51,310 bases of DNA from an uncultured Ruminobacter sp. Lineage in GTDB: Bacteria > Pseudomonadota > Gammaproteobacteria > Enterobacterales > Succinivibrionaceae. Location of the stretch: NCBI GenBank assembly GCA_902776415.1, contig CACYPY010000010.1, forward strand, positions 1 through 51,310, written 5' to 3'. Within the stretch, counting starts at the first letter, position 1. Every line of letters starts with the position of its first letter. Positions 1 to 9,258 of this stretch are shown one piece after another. The position numbers and the translations under genes are program-made. Under the pieces are notes generated by a model. It searched no databases. It saw nothing but the letters and a program-made list of their open reading frames with translations, and was not told the DNA's origin.

Positions 1-600
1 CGAAATTTGACTTCGTTTAGGATTTTTGGAGTGGTGAGTCTGGTTCGATTTTGATCCAAAATGGATTTTGGGGATTTTTTGCACCTCACTCATGAATATT
101 TCATCATTATTGTTGCCCCGGCGATAATCGATGTTTACCTGATAATCCCTGTCAGAATTTATAATGTAGTTCATCCAGGAATCCTTGCCATTAAGATCGA
201 TCCCGCCTTCATTTTGCCCCTGAATGTAATAGGTGTTGCTGATCAGGGATACCAGAAAGGTACTGGTAAGCTTATTATGCCTGATTAGCGCCTTCTGATC
301 CTGTTCGTAAAGACGGCGGCCCTCCTCGCTCTCATGTTCGTCAAGAAGCCACCGGACTGTGTAGTAGGAGTGCGCCATATTGGCCGACACGCTGATATAC
401 GGCTTTATATAGCTTTCAATTTTATTCAGAACCAGTTCGGTGCGGTTGGGGACATACTGATGAATAAAACCGTTGGTAATATTGGTGGAGGTAATCAGGT
501 AGGATACGGAGGTCAGAGCGATAATCACGCATATAATCAGCGTTATGAAAACATACGCGATGTGATTGGTAAAGGAGCGGGTGGCTTTGCGATGTTCCAT
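1..600 (-). CDS. membrane-anchored sensory protein, 5' part only (Cache-like periplasmic domain)
   Basis: The frame is open from an ATG at 600 to the window edge (200 codons, no stop), so the C-terminus is missing. The N-terminus is short and basic, followed by a hydrophobic segment at about residues 14-37. A predicted periplasmic region follows, with features of dCache-type sensor domains: a helix containing TELVLNKIESYIKP, then the GKDSWMNYII and DYQVNIDY stretches. Proteins built this way are chemoreceptors, histidine kinases or cyclic-di-GMP enzymes; the output domain is outside the window, so the class is undecided. The last 30 or so residues before the edge are basic and low in complexity and do not look like Cache sequence, so the extreme edge may be unreliable. 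No good ribosome binding site precedes the ATG, but a stop at 625-627 limits the choice of start. Confidence 0.6.
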   Translation of the reverse strand, partial: MEHRKATRSFTNHIAYVFITLIICVIIALTSVSYLITSTNITNGFIHQYVPNRTELVLNKIESYIKPYISVSANMAHSYYTVRWLLDEHESEEGRRLYEQDQKALIRHNKLTSTFLVSLISNTYYIQGQNEGGIDLNGKDSWMNYIINSDRDYQVNIDYRRGNNNDEIFMSEVQKIPKIHFGSKSNQTHHSKNPKRSQIS

Positions 601-1164
601 GGCAGTAATAGTAGTAATGGTAACTTAATGTAATCTGAATTCCGTGCAAAAAACGCCGGTGTTATCTCTCCGGTACCTCCGGTCTCAGGTTCGGCAGCCA
701 AAGCCGGAAATTGCCCTGCCGTATGCGGATAACATCCCGGCCTGACAACAAACCAACCACCCCTGGCAGACGTGGCTGATAAAAACGGAGCCAAACCTTC
801 CAGAACCCGTTTCGGTACAGTTAAAACAGAAGACATGCTCCCCGCAATTAAAGGAGAAAAGGAGAAACAGCAGGGAAAGCATGTCCGGGTTCATTGTCAC
901 ACAAATTCATTCCAAAAAAAACATCCTTTGTCCGAAAAAAACAACGAAGATCTCAAAATACCGGAGTTGAAAAGCAACAGCGGTCGCATTCATTCGGTGA
1001 TTTTCGTAACGAGCGGTGGCAGAGTCATAAATCCCCGGAGTACGGAAACAGAAGACTGCTCAACCAAAAAATGAAAAGAGGCCGGATAACGGCCCCTTGC
1101 TTATAATCACCAATACCGTAAAATGATGCATACCCCACATGGAACATAATCATAAGAGCAGAAT
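601..1164. other. gene-free divergent intergenic region
   Basis: This 560-base stretch separates the minus-strand sensor from the plus-strand YARHG gene and should hold both promoters. I find no convincing gene: a 100-codon plus-strand frame at 772-1074 has no recognisable domain and no clear ribosome binding site. A short GC stem (GGCCG/CGGCC with a five-base loop) lies at 1081-1095, directly before a TATAAT at 1102-1107. That hexamer could be the -10 box of the YARHG gene, although no matching -35 is visible. Confidence 0.4.
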
Positions 1165-2235
1165 ATGAACAGATATCTCAGGCTTATTGCAGCAGCCGGA
1201 ATGCTTTTGGCAACGGCATCGTTTAATAACGCCATGTCCTTCGAACAGGGATTCTACGACGATCTCCGAAACAGCAACTGGCACGACGGCTTTGTGTTTT
1301 ACCATCCGGACAAGCATACCAAAAACGCCAAATCCCTCAGGTTTGTAGGAGGTACCATGCATGAGGGGGGATACGACGTAACGCTCACCGACTTTAAAAC
1401 CAAGAACGGCAAGGTTACCGGAGGCACTGTAAAATCCGAATTCTCCGATGACAAACAGGCCCAGCTGGTTATTACCGAGGGGAACGGCAAAAAGTACAGC
1501 ATGCTCTACATCAGGGATTCCGGGGGACGGCTGATTCACATATATAATCCCCTCGACAAAAATGTCATAGACGTTTGGGGGACTCGCCTTATTGATATCA
1601 ATAACGTTTATCTCACCCTCCGGGGCCGCTACCTGGACAACAAGGGGAACCTCTATGTGTTCACCCTGGGTGACCTCACAAACAATCTCAAGGAAGTGAA
1701 AGATCCTTCCTCATTTAATCCTGCTGAACGGGAAGACGGCTGCATTCTTATAACTCCCGAGGGCACAGAACGGCTGGAGTTCGCAGAAGAATACGACTTT
1801 ACAGTGCCGGTTTTCAAAATGGACGGCATTTACGTAGAAGCCAGGCAGACCGTCAGGGGGCTTGAACTTCGCTATATCAAGGATTTTGAAGACATCAAAA
1901 ATCCCGAAGGAACTCCCACGGAAGGAATCTACAAAATGCTCTACCCGGATCCGAACACTCCGAGATTCCTTTTTACCGCGGATCAGGTCGTAAACGAGGG
2001 ACTTTTGGGACATTACGACTACCAGACCCTGAGACTCATGCGAAACGAGATCATGGCCAGACATGGCTACAGCTTCAACAGCCCGGATCTTCAGAGCTAT
2101 TTCGACAAAACCAGCTGGTACAAGCCGGTATCGCAGGACGTTAAGCTTTCAGCTGCGGAAAAGATCAACGTGGAAATAATCAAGATCGTGGAAAACCGCA
2201 GGAAGCAGGAGGAATCCGAAGAAGCGGCTCAATAA
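1165..2235 (+). CDS. secreted YARHG-domain protein
   Basis: This 356-residue protein has a classical signal peptide at residues 1-23 and a C-terminal YARHG domain at about residues 280-340. The domain is recognised from the run LRLMRNEIMARHGYSF, a YFDKTSWYKP block and the closing helix. YARHG domains occur in exported or cell-surface bacterial proteins and their molecular role is not settled. The central 250 residues are beta-rich and match nothing I recognise. No lipobox is present, so a periplasmic or secreted soluble protein is likeliest. The gene is monocistronic: the upstream neighbour is divergent and a strong terminator follows at 2245-2281. Confidence 0.8.
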   Translation: MNRYLRLIAAAGMLLATASFNNAMSFEQGFYDDLRNSNWHDGFVFYHPDKHTKNAKSLRFVGGTMHEGGYDVTLTDFKTKNGKVTGGTVKSEFSDDKQAQLVITEGNGKKYSMLYIRDSGGRLIHIYNPLDKNVIDVWGTRLIDINNVYLTLRGRYLDNKGNLYVFTLGDLTNNLKEVKDPSSFNPAEREDGCILITPEGTERLEFAEEYDFTVPVFKMDGIYVEARQTVRGLELRYIKDFEDIKNPEGTPTEGIYKMLYPDPNTPRFLFTADQVVNEGLLGHYDYQTLRLMRNEIMARHGYSFNSPDLQSYFDKTSWYKPVSQDVKLSAAEKINVEIIKIVENRRKQEESEEAAQ

Positions 2236-2244
2236 CTATCAAAG

Positions 2245-2281
2245 CCGGGAGCTCCCTTGCAGGAGAACTCCCGGTATTTTC
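2245..2281 (+). terminator. Rho-independent terminator after the YARHG gene
   Basis: CCGGGAG (2245-2251) pairs with CTCCCGG (2268-2274), with a nested CTCC/GGAG extension, and is followed by TATTTT. It begins 10 bases after the stop codon of the plus-strand gene. Confidence 0.8.
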
Positions 2282-2414
2282 TGCCCCGCCCTGCAGACTC
2301 CGTTCTGCTCTCCATAATTCCCTTTCCGCTACATTCCCCCTGAATCAGTTGTACGTTGCAGAGCTGATTGATCGTCTGTCCTCCACATTACCATCAAAAA
2401 GGGAACGAATTCTA

Positions 2415-2457
2415 CACAAAAACAAACCGGCACAGCCCAATAACAAGCCATGCCGGT
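2415..2457 (-). terminator. Rho-independent terminator of asnS
   Basis: On the minus strand, ACCGGCA and TGCCGGT (2451-2457 and 2426-2432) form a stem with an inner GGC/GCC pairing. A T-rich tract follows at 2415-2425. It lies about 100 bases past the asnS stop. The remainder of 2282-2558 shows no gene. Confidence 0.65.
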
Positions 2458-2558
2458 ATATCTCGCCCATCAGGTCTCCGGGAGGAGTTGCCCTGAATAC
2501 CTTATCTTGCCGTACCCGTCCGGTTTTTCTGACAAATCCCGAACCTTCCGCAAAGAAA

Positions 2559-3959
2559 TCAGAAGAGAGCGTTATTGACAGTGCGCGGGAACGGAATCAC
2601 ATCGCGAACATTGCCCAGTCCGGTTACATACACAATCAGTCTTTCAAAGCCCAGACCGAAGCCGGAATGCACCACGGAACCGTAGCGGCGAAGATCCCGG
2701 TACCACCAGTAGTTATTGGGATCAAGATTCATCTCGGCCATTCTCCTGTCAAGCATGTCCAGACGCTCCTCTCTCTGGGAGCCGCCGATAATCTCGCCGA
2801 TTCCCGGAGCCAGAACGTCCATGGCGGCAACAGTCTTGCCGTCATCGTTAAGACGCATGTAGAAGGCCTTGATATCCTTGGGATAGTTCTTCACCACCAC
2901 CGGAGCCTTAAAGTGTTCCTCGGCAAGGTAGCGTTCGTGCTCACTCTGAAGATCAATGCCCCACTCCACCGGATACTCGAACTTCTTGCCGCAGTTCTTC
3001 AGAATTTCGATGGCATCGGTGTAGTCCACCTGAGCAAAATCAGAATTGATGAAGTGTTCCAGACGGTTGATGGCCTCCGGATCAACTCTCTCGCAGAAGA
3101 ACTCCATGTCATCACGACGCTCTTCAAGAACAGCCCTGAATACATACTTGAGCATGTTCTCGGCAAGACGGGCGTTGTCGTTAAGATCATAGAAAGCAAC
3201 CTCCGGCTCCACCATCCAGAATTCGGCAAGATGCCTGGTGGTGTTGGAGTTTTCAGCGCGGAAAGTGGGGCCGAAGGTGTAAACCTTTGACATGGCACTG
3301 GCAATGGTCTCGGCATTCAGCTGGCCTGATACGGTCAGGAAAGCTTCCTTCCCGAAAAAATCCTTGCTGTAATCCACCTTCTGATCCGGAGTTCTGGGAG
3401 GATTGTTAAGATCCAGGGAGGTAACCCGGAACATTTCCCCGGCCCCCTCGCAGTCAGAGGTGGTAATCAGCGGGGTGGAGATCCAGATAAAGCCGTTTTC
3501 GTTAAAGAATCTGTGAATAGCCTGTGCCAGACAGTTTCTGACCCGGAGCACAGCTCCCATGATGTTGGTACGGGCTCTCAGGTGCGCATATTCACGGAGA
3601 TATTCCGGGGTATGACGCTTGGCACTCATGGGATAGGTTTCCGGATCCTCTACAAGACCGCATACGGAAACAGAATCGGCCTGCATCTCGAACTTCTGTC
3701 CCTTGCCCTGGGATTCGACTACAACGCCTTCGGCAATAACCGAGCTTCCAGTGGTAAGCTTCATCACCCCATCAGCATAATTCGAGAGATCCTTACTGGC
3801 AACAACCTGCAATGCATTAAAACAGGAACCGTCATACACTGCGATAAAGGAAAAACCGGCCTTGGAATCACGACGGGTTCTCACCCAGCCGCGCACCTGC
3901 ACCCGGTCACCAACATTCACCTGCCCTTTAAGGACTTCATCAACTGATACGATTTTCAT
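2559..3959 (-). CDS. asnS: asparaginyl-tRNA synthetase
   Basis: AsnRS charges tRNA-Asn with asparagine in the cytoplasm. At 466 residues it has the same length as E. coli AsnS. An N-terminal OB-fold anticodon-binding domain (about residues 15-105, including [19 protein letters not shown]) precedes the class II core. Motif 2 is visible as [15 protein letters not shown] and motif 3 as [15 protein letters not shown] near the C-terminus. The ATG start gives the canonical [10 protein letters not shown] opening, with AAGGG about 12 bases upstream. The gene stands alone between two long intergenic stretches. Confidence 0.98.
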   Translation of the reverse strand: MKIVSVDEVLKGQVNVGDRVQVRGWVRTRRDSKAGFSFIAVYDGSCFNALQVVASKDLSNYADGVMKLTTGSSVIAEGVVVESQGKGQKFEMQADSVSVCGLVEDPETYPMSAKRHTPEYLREYAHLRARTNIMGAVLRVRNCLAQAIHRFFNENGFIWISTPLITTSDCEGAGEMFRVTSLDLNNPPRTPDQKVDYSKDFFGKEAFLTVSGQLNAETIASAMSKVYTFGPTFRAENSNTTRHLAEFWMVEPEVAFYDLNDNARLAENMLKYVFRAVLEERRDDMEFFCERVDPEAINRLEHFINSDFAQVDYTDAIEILKNCGKKFEYPVEWGIDLQSEHERYLAEEHFKAPVVVKNYPKDIKAFYMRLNDDGKTVAAMDVLAPGIGEIIGGSQREERLDMLDRRMAEMNLDPNNYWWYRDLRRYGSVVHSGFGLGFERLIVYVTGLGNVRDVIPFPRTVNNALF

Positions 3960-4299
3960 GAAAAAATAAACCCTTGCTAGAAAAAATATCTCCGTTTAAA
4001 ACAGAACCGCCGCCGGATACTCCGGCATACCGGATTCCGGGAAACACTGCAAATTCAGTCTTCGGCAAATTAAAAGTCCGGCCCGAAGCCGGATTATGAA
4101 TCATCTCCCTGTACCGGACAATGCCGCGGACAGGCATGCCGCCGGAATCCCGGCGGCACTTCAAAAACAACGCCTCATTGTAGTACCTGAGACCTGTTTC
4201 ATCAATACCAAAACAAATCCCTTCAGTCCCGGAACTCTCCCGGAAAAGTCCGCATGTCCGATTTCAGGAAGGCCTCTCGCCAGTCTGACGGATCCGGGA
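3960..4299. other. intergenic region upstream of asnS with a strong GC hairpin
   Basis: No gene is supported here. It should hold the asnS promoter and the 3' end of the transcript from the upstream minus-strand pair. A perfect 9-bp stem, TGCCGCCGG/CCGGCGGCA with a four-base loop, lies at 4137-4158. It has no U-tract on either strand, so it is not a typical terminator. Confidence 0.4.
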
Positions 4300-4893
4300 T
4301 TATTCCGGACTCCCCGCCCCCGCGGATTCCAGCCGGATCAGGTTCTCGCGGCTGAGTCCGCCATTTTCAAATCTGAGATCCACATAATAGGCCCCGCGAT
4401 CGGCCCGGGCCGGCTGAAACAGCACCGGAAGAGCATTAAGTCCGGTTTTCAGAATCTCGTCGATAAGGGGACAGTTGTATTCCTCGGTGAACACCACCCG
4501 ATCGGAGCTGACACCGGCGGGATAAAATTCCATTTCCAGAAAGGAATGACCCCGGGCATCCTCGGATATGGAGAGAATCCGCCCCGGCACCAGATCCCAT
4601 CTAAGAAAACGACTGGAATTCCGGGCATAGGCAAACCAGCACTTTCCGGCCAGAAAGAGCAGCACGGCCGCCGCAGCCTCCATCAGAATCGTGTATCTCT
4701 GAAAAAATTCCGCAAAGTTCCGAAAAACGATAAAAAATATACAGACAGCCGCAGCACCCAGGTAAAACCAGGAAAACACCAAATCCCCCTTCCGGGCCGT
4801 CGGACGCACGTACCCGGAAAGATCAAGGTTCAGAGGCGTTTCCCTGTCCCAGATTTCGGTTCTGGACGCCCTGTTGTCCGAAGTATCAGTCAT
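4300..4893 (-). CDS. small two-TM membrane protein of unknown function
   Basis: I do not recognise this 197-residue protein. Hydrophobicity shows two membrane segments, at about residues 38-58 and 67-88, with a short hydrophilic N-terminus. A soluble C-terminal half of about 105 residues follows and appears beta-rich (FLEMEFYP, YYVDLRF). The overall shape recalls DUF3592-like membrane proteins, but the match is not convincing. The ATG start at 4893 has AGGGAAAGGAT just upstream. The gene lies 28 bases after the lipoprotein gene on the same strand, so the two are probably co-transcribed and may act together in the envelope. Confidence 0.65.
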   Translation of the reverse strand: MTDTSDNRASRTEIWDRETPLNLDLSGYVRPTARKGDLVFSWFYLGAAAVCIFFIVFRNFAEFFQRYTILMEAAAAVLLFLAGKCWFAYARNSSRFLRWDLVPGRILSISEDARGHSFLEMEFYPAGVSSDRVVFTEEYNCPLIDEILKTGLNALPVLFQPARADRGAYYVDLRFENGGLSRENLIRLESAGAGSPE

Positions 4894-4921
4894 ATCCTTT
4901 CCCTGTATCCCGATTCCTGCC

Positions 4922-5374
4922 TTACTTCACGACCTTTTTAAAATCTCCGGACACCGGCCTGATTTCCTCATCATCAAAATACATCACGGCCCTGACTTCA
5001 CAGGTACGGTTCAGCATGGTGTTAAGAACCGTGGAAGCCACCTTCGGATCATTGACTGCATCCAGGGATACCCGGTAGTTTTCGCAATAGCTTCCGAACT
5101 TCTCCACAGTTTTCCGAAGATCCTCTGTCTTTTCATAAACCGGAAGACCGTTAACCCTGTAGCTGAAATGAACCCGGGCAATATCCGCATCGATTTCCAG
5201 GGGATTACTGATACAGTACGGCGAAACAATGACCGGGTATGACTTGTCCGAAAGATCAAAATCACAGTCCGACAGAGTGACGGTCGGCAGCATTTCATAG
5301 TCGGAAAGACTGGAACACCCGGCAGCAAGCATTCCGAGAGAACACATAATGGCAGTTGCTAATGAGTATTTCAT
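4922..5374 (-). CDS. predicted lipoprotein of unknown function
   Basis: The 150-residue product begins MKYSLATAIM and has a lipobox, LAAGC, with the modified cysteine at residue 20. It is therefore probably a lipid-anchored envelope protein. The mature part contains no family I can name; it looks like a small beta domain (VHFSYRVNGLPVYEKTED). The start chosen is the ATG at 5372-5374; an in-frame TTG six codons upstream would also keep a signal sequence but is less likely. The gene precedes the two-TM protein gene on the same strand with a 28-base gap. The divergent neighbour is yfcD. Confidence 0.7.
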   Translation of the reverse strand: MKYSLATAIMCSLGMLAAGCSSLSDYEMLPTVTLSDCDFDLSDKSYPVIVSPYCISNPLEIDADIARVHFSYRVNGLPVYEKTEDLRKTVEKFGSYCENYRVSLDAVNDPKVASTVLNTMLNRTCEVRAVMYFDDEEIRPVSGDFKKVVK

Positions 5375-5588
5375 AACAATAAAAACCGGCAAAACAATAA
5401 TTACAGCTCATCTTTAAACCGGTGCTATTATACCCCATGCACCGGGGAAAAACCCACGGTTTTAACCGACGGGGCCGGAATCCCCGGGAATACCAGCAGA
5501 AGCCGCCGGAGCCCGGAATCCGGACTGTCCCGGTTCACTCCCGGCATACAACTCCGCATGGCACATGACTTAAACCAAGGATCACAGC

Positions 5589-6089
5589 ATGACTGAAATG
5601 GTGCTTATCGTTAACGAAAACAATGAAATCACCGGCACGGTACCCCGGCCGGAAATGCGGGCTGGACGTCTGCCCCACCGGGCCTCCTACGTGCTTCTGG
5701 AAAACAGCTCCCGACGCTTCTTTATCGAAAGAAGAACTCTGACCAAGGATTACTGTCCCGGAATGCTGGATGCCTGCATCGGCGGCGTGGTTACCGCCGA
5801 AGACGGAGATCATATTCAGGACAGTGCCCGAAGGGAGCTTCTTGAGGAAATGGGAGTGGCGACACCGCTGCTATGGCTGGGATGGCTCCGGATCGATGTT
5901 CAGGGAAGCTTTCTTTACGGAGGACTCTTTTACGGTAAATATGACGGCGCCTTCGTCATGCAGCCGGAGGAGGTGGCGGATGTCCTCATGCTGACGGAGC
6001 AGGAGGTTCTGGAGAGAGAATCCGAAACCGCGCCGGATTCGATTATCGCCTTCAGGGAAATCCTGAAAAGACTCCGGGAACGCTCCTGA
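5589..6089 (+). CDS. yfcD: YfcD-like Nudix hydrolase
   Basis: Nudix enzymes hydrolyse nucleoside diphosphates linked to another group. At 166 residues this matches E. coli YfcD closely in layout: a VNENNEITGTVPR opening, ATYIVV-like RASYVLLE, the DYCPGMLDACIGGVV block and the Nudix helix RRELLEEMGV. As in YfcD, the spacing between the first Nudix glutamate and the RE pair is three residues longer than in the textbook box. The RELLEE metal-binding glutamates are intact. The substrate is unknown, and the family resembles IPP isomerase. AAGGA lies 8 bases before the ATG. It is monocistronic and diverges from the lipoprotein gene. Confidence 0.9.
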   Translation: MTEMVLIVNENNEITGTVPRPEMRAGRLPHRASYVLLENSSRRFFIERRTLTKDYCPGMLDACIGGVVTAEDGDHIQDSARRELLEEMGVATPLLWLGWLRIDVQGSFLYGGLFYGKYDGAFVMQPEEVADVLMLTEQEVLERESETAPDSIIAFREILKRLRERS

Positions 6090-6185
6090 CACCGCAGCAG
6101 CAATACGCATCAGGCCCCGGCAGGAATCAATTCCGATTCCGAAAGGAGATCGGGACATTTCAAAGCGATATCGCATTCAGAAAGG

Positions 6186-7139
6186 TCAGAGCCAGCCCTT
6201 CTTTTTGAAAACCAGGTAGGTTCCCACCGCTGACAGGAACATAAGTCCGATGGACACCGGATAGCCGTACTGCCACTGCAGCTCCGGCATATGCCCGAAG
6301 TTCATGCCGTAAATACTGGCAATCAGTGTGGGCGGCATGAACACCACTGCCGCCACGGAGAAGATCTTGATAATGCTGTTCTGCTTGTGATTGATGTAGG
6401 ACATTGAGGTCTGCAGCTGAAAATTGATTTTCTCAAAAAGAAACTGGGTATGCGGCAGCAGGGACTCAATATCCGCCAGAATGCCGTCTATCATTTCAAA
6501 CTGCGCCGGATTGAACTTGCCGGAAAGATTCTTTCTCAGAAACCGTAGTGCCTTCCTGGTATCAAACAGGGATACCCTGATTTTTGAAATTGTACCTTCC
6601 TGAATTATAAGCTCCTCGATAAGCTCCGGGATCTTTTCATCATCATCGGCCATTATCTGATCGGCAGTTTCTTCCAGAGTGGTATAGGAATCCTCGATGT
6701 AGTCGGACAGAGATTCAACCTTGATGTCATGAAGCTCCAGAAGAATGTCCAGATTATTCTGAATCATTACCCGATCATGCTTGATATAGTGCCTGAGGAG
6801 ACGGATGATGCTGACATCATCCTCACGGAAACTTATAAGCATTTTTCCGTGAATGGTGAAGAGCACGTTGACCGATTCGGTTTCACGGCCCTTTCGCTGC
6901 GGGAACAGAGAAGTAATATGAACGCCGTCGGTATCCACATAAAAACGGGAAGTGGATTCGATTTCCTCAATGTCGTCCTCCTCCGGCACCTCTTCCTTGA
7001 AAAGGTGCTGCATCCATTCTCTTTCCTCTTCCGTGGGACATTTGATATCAATCCAGACGGTATTTTCCGGCAGGACGCCGTTCACATCGAAATTTGAATA
7101 CGTAAGAGTTTCATTGTGAAGTTCATAGGTTCTGATCAT
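6186..7139 (-). CDS. corA: CorA magnesium/cobalt transporter
   Basis: CorA is a pentameric inner-membrane channel for Mg2+ (also Co2+ and Ni2+). This 317-residue protein has the family's length and shape. A cytoplasmic alpha/beta domain and the long stalk helix with DIESLLPH lead to TM1 (IIKIFSVAAVVFMPPTL), the signature YGMNF (GMN at residues 278-280), the acidic loop HMPEL, TM2 and the basic tail KKKGWL. All of these align with E. coli CorA. The ATG at 7139 is the natural start. The divergent 356-base spacer before icd should carry the promoter; no Mg2+ leader peptide or M-box was recognised. Confidence 0.97.
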   Translation of the reverse strand: MIRTYELHNETLTYSNFDVNGVLPENTVWIDIKCPTEEEREWMQHLFKEEVPEEDDIEEIESTSRFYVDTDGVHITSLFPQRKGRETESVNVLFTIHGKMLISFREDDVSIIRLLRHYIKHDRVMIQNNLDILLELHDIKVESLSDYIEDSYTTLEETADQIMADDDEKIPELIEELIIQEGTISKIRVSLFDTRKALRFLRKNLSGKFNPAQFEMIDGILADIESLLPHTQFLFEKINFQLQTSMSYINHKQNSIIKIFSVAAVVFMPPTLIASIYGMNFGHMPELQWQYGYPVSIGLMFLSAVGTYLVFKKKGWL

Positions 7140-7422
7140 AGCTTCACCACATCCGGACCGGTTCCGAATCCGCCGGGATATGCAGAATGCGGAACTGTTA
7201 AAATTCTTGCGATAACACGGGGCATTTTAGCACCATAAAAGCAAGGTTTTACAGTCCGAGCTGTAATATTATGCCGGTTATCAAACTATTGCCGGTATCA
7301 AAAGCACTCCTCACTGTCTGTTTCCCGTCCGGATTCCGCCAGCCTCCGACCCCGGCAAAATGATACAGCCACCAGTCCCGCTCTTTTGTTTCTGTATCCC
7401 GGAATTCGGATCTTATCTCCTG

Positions 7423-7452
7423 TTACGGTTAAAACCCTCAATGGGTTATAAT
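7423..7452 (+). promoter_or_regulatory. candidate icd promoter with an inverted repeat in the spacer
   Basis: A perfect TATAAT at 7447-7452 lies 43 bases before the icd ATG, and a weak TTACGG at 7423-7428 sits 18 bases upstream of it. An AACCC/GGGTT inverted repeat (7433-7447) occupies the spacer and could bind a regulator. The rest of the corA-icd spacer (7140-7422) shows no gene. Confidence 0.5.
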
Positions 7453-7495
7453 TGGCAGGACAAATTTCTTTCATAAACCTATGGAGAACCTCCTC

Positions 7496-8752
7496 ATGAG
7501 CAAGGTTACAATTCCTGCTGACGGCTCCCGCATTACGTTAAATGCTGACGGAACCCTGAATATCCCTGACAATCCCGTTATTCCATTCATTGAAGGTGAC
7601 GGCATTGGCAGCGACATCACTCCGGCCATGCGCAAGGTAGTGGACGCCGCCGTGGCAAAGGCCTACAACGGCAGCAAGAAAATCGCCTGGATGGAAATCT
7701 ATGCCGGCGAAAAGGCCACGAAAGTATACGGTGCTGATACCTGGCTTCCTGATGAAACCCTGGATTTCCTCAGGGAATACGTCGTTTCCATCAAGGGCCC
7801 GCTGACCACCCCCATCGGCGGCGGCATCCGCTCCCTGAACGTAGCACTCCGCCAGCAGCTGGATCTTTACATCTGTCTGAGACCGGTACGCTATTTTGAC
7901 GGCGTTCCCAGCCCGGTAAAGAATCCGGAACTGGTCGACATGGTGATCTTCCGCGAAAACAGCGAGGACATCTACGCCGGAATCGAATGGGCCGCCGACA
8001 CTCCGGAAGCCGAGAAGGTTATCAGTTTCCTGAAAACCGAAATGGGCGTGAAGAAGATCCGTTTCGACCAGCACTGCGGCATCGGCGTCAAGCCGGTTTC
8101 CAAGGAAGGAACCCAGAGACTGGTAAAGGCCGCCATTGACTATGCCATCAAAAATGACAGAAAGTCGGTTACCCTGGTGCACAAGGGAAATATCATGAAG
8201 TTCACCGAAGGTGCATTCAAGGCCTGGGGTTATGAGGTAGCAAAGGAGCAGTTCGGCGGCGAGCTTATCGACAAGGGGCCGTGGATGAAGATCAAAAACC
8301 CTCTCAACGGTCACGAAATCGTCATCAAGGACTGCATTGCCGATGCCTTCCTGCAGCAGATCCTGCTCCGTCCGGCAGAATATGACGTAATCGCCACCCT
8401 GAATCTTAACGGCGACTACATGTCAGACGCTCTGGCGGCCCAGGTCGGCGGCATCGGCATCGCTCCGGGCGCCAACATCGGCAGCACCTGCGCCATGTTC
8501 GAGGCCACCCACGGTACCGCTCCAAAGTACACCGGAATGGACAAGGTAAACCCGGGGTCCATCATCCTTTCCGCGGAAATGATGCTCACCCACATGGGCT
8601 GGACCGAAGCTGCAAAGTTGGTGGTCAAAGGCATGGAAGGTGCCATCAGAGCCAAAAGGGTGACCTACGATTTTGCCCGCCTTATGGAAGGCGCCACCGA
8701 AATCAAGTGCTCTGAATTTGCCGATGAAATCATTAACCATATGGCTGACTGA
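7496..8752 (+). CDS. icd: NADP-dependent isocitrate dehydrogenase
   Basis: Icd oxidises isocitrate to 2-oxoglutarate and CO2 with NADP+ in the TCA cycle. The 418-residue protein is collinear with E. coli Icd throughout: [14 protein letters not shown], the [20 protein letters not shown] block holding the regulatory/active-site serine, the [14 protein letters not shown] motif, [12 protein letters not shown], and the NADP-binding ATHGTAPKY region. The ATG at 7496 is preferred over one five codons upstream because GGAG sits 9 bases before it and the protein then starts like E. coli Icd. No aceK kinase/phosphatase gene is nearby. A terminator follows at 8823. Confidence 0.97.
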   Translation: MSKVTIPADGSRITLNADGTLNIPDNPVIPFIEGDGIGSDITPAMRKVVDAAVAKAYNGSKKIAWMEIYAGEKATKVYGADTWLPDETLDFLREYVVSIKGPLTTPIGGGIRSLNVALRQQLDLYICLRPVRYFDGVPSPVKNPELVDMVIFRENSEDIYAGIEWAADTPEAEKVISFLKTEMGVKKIRFDQHCGIGVKPVSKEGTQRLVKAAIDYAIKNDRKSVTLVHKGNIMKFTEGAFKAWGYEVAKEQFGGELIDKGPWMKIKNPLNGHEIVIKDCIADAFLQQILLRPAEYDVIATLNLNGDYMSDALAAQVGGIGIAPGANIGSTCAMFEATHGTAPKYTGMDKVNPGSIILSAEMMLTHMGWTEAAKLVVKGMEGAIRAKRVTYDFARLMEGATEIKCSEFADEIINHMAD

Positions 8753-8822
8753 CAGCTGACGGCCAAAACAATAGGACCGGTCGGAAAGTCACAGGCACTG
8801 AGTGCCAGCAAAGACAGTAAAG

Positions 8823-8844
8823 GGAAGCTCCGGCTTCCTTTTTT
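8823..8844 (+). terminator. Rho-independent terminator of icd
   Basis: GGAAGC (8823-8828), a four-base loop and GCTTCC (8833-8838) are followed by six T residues. Confidence 0.85.
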
Positions 8845-9181
8845 GTTTGTCCGGTATCCGCAAAATTTCTGGAACTTTCGAATAATTGCACTGCCATTTG
8901 GGTGGGACACAGCAGAAAATCATTTGCCATCGGGAATTACAGAAAAACTCCTGAAGCGGTATTGCAAATTCCGGACAGAAGGCATTACGCGTGTCTCTGT
9001 ACTCTCCCGGGCAGACTTGTAAGTACTGACCTGTTCGGTTTGTCTTTTTGAGACTGGCAACTTCTGCTTCCATGGCGTCTATTCTGGTAATGTACTTCAG
9101 TTCAGGCAAGGCAGATGCATTCATTGGTCAGAGAAGTTTCAGCAATGGATAATATGAATCAGCCCGAATCATTACGGCAAC
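8845..9181. other. gene-free region between icd and the LacI-type gene
   Basis: No supported gene lies between the two convergent terminators. A minus-strand frame of 111 codons (8789-9124) runs through the icd terminator, has no recognisable domain and no good start. It is either chance or a decayed remnant. Confidence 0.4.
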
Positions 9182-9229
9182 AAAAAATCCCTCCGCCATT
9201 ACCAAAGAGTGATAAAAAACGGAGGGATT
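9182..9229 (-). terminator. Rho-independent terminator of the LacI-family gene
   Basis: On the minus strand a 10-bp stem AATCCCTCCG/CGGAGGGATT (9220-9229 with 9186-9195) is followed directly by a T-run at 9182-9187. It lies 30 bases past the regulator's stop codon. Confidence 0.85.
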
Positions 9230-9258
9230 CTGAACCAAAGCCCGGAGGCCCGGCCGCT

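Noticed and set aside
29..60. tRNA T-arm-like GGTTCGATT near the left edge
   Set aside because: No acceptor stem, anticodon arm or CCA end accompanies it, and an open sensor frame crosses it.
772..1074. 100-codon plus-strand frame upstream of the YARHG gene
   Set aside because: Polar sequence without domain, signal peptide or good ribosome binding site; better read as intergenic DNA.
8789..9124. 111-codon minus-strand frame after icd
   Set aside because: It runs through the icd terminator and has no recognisable features.
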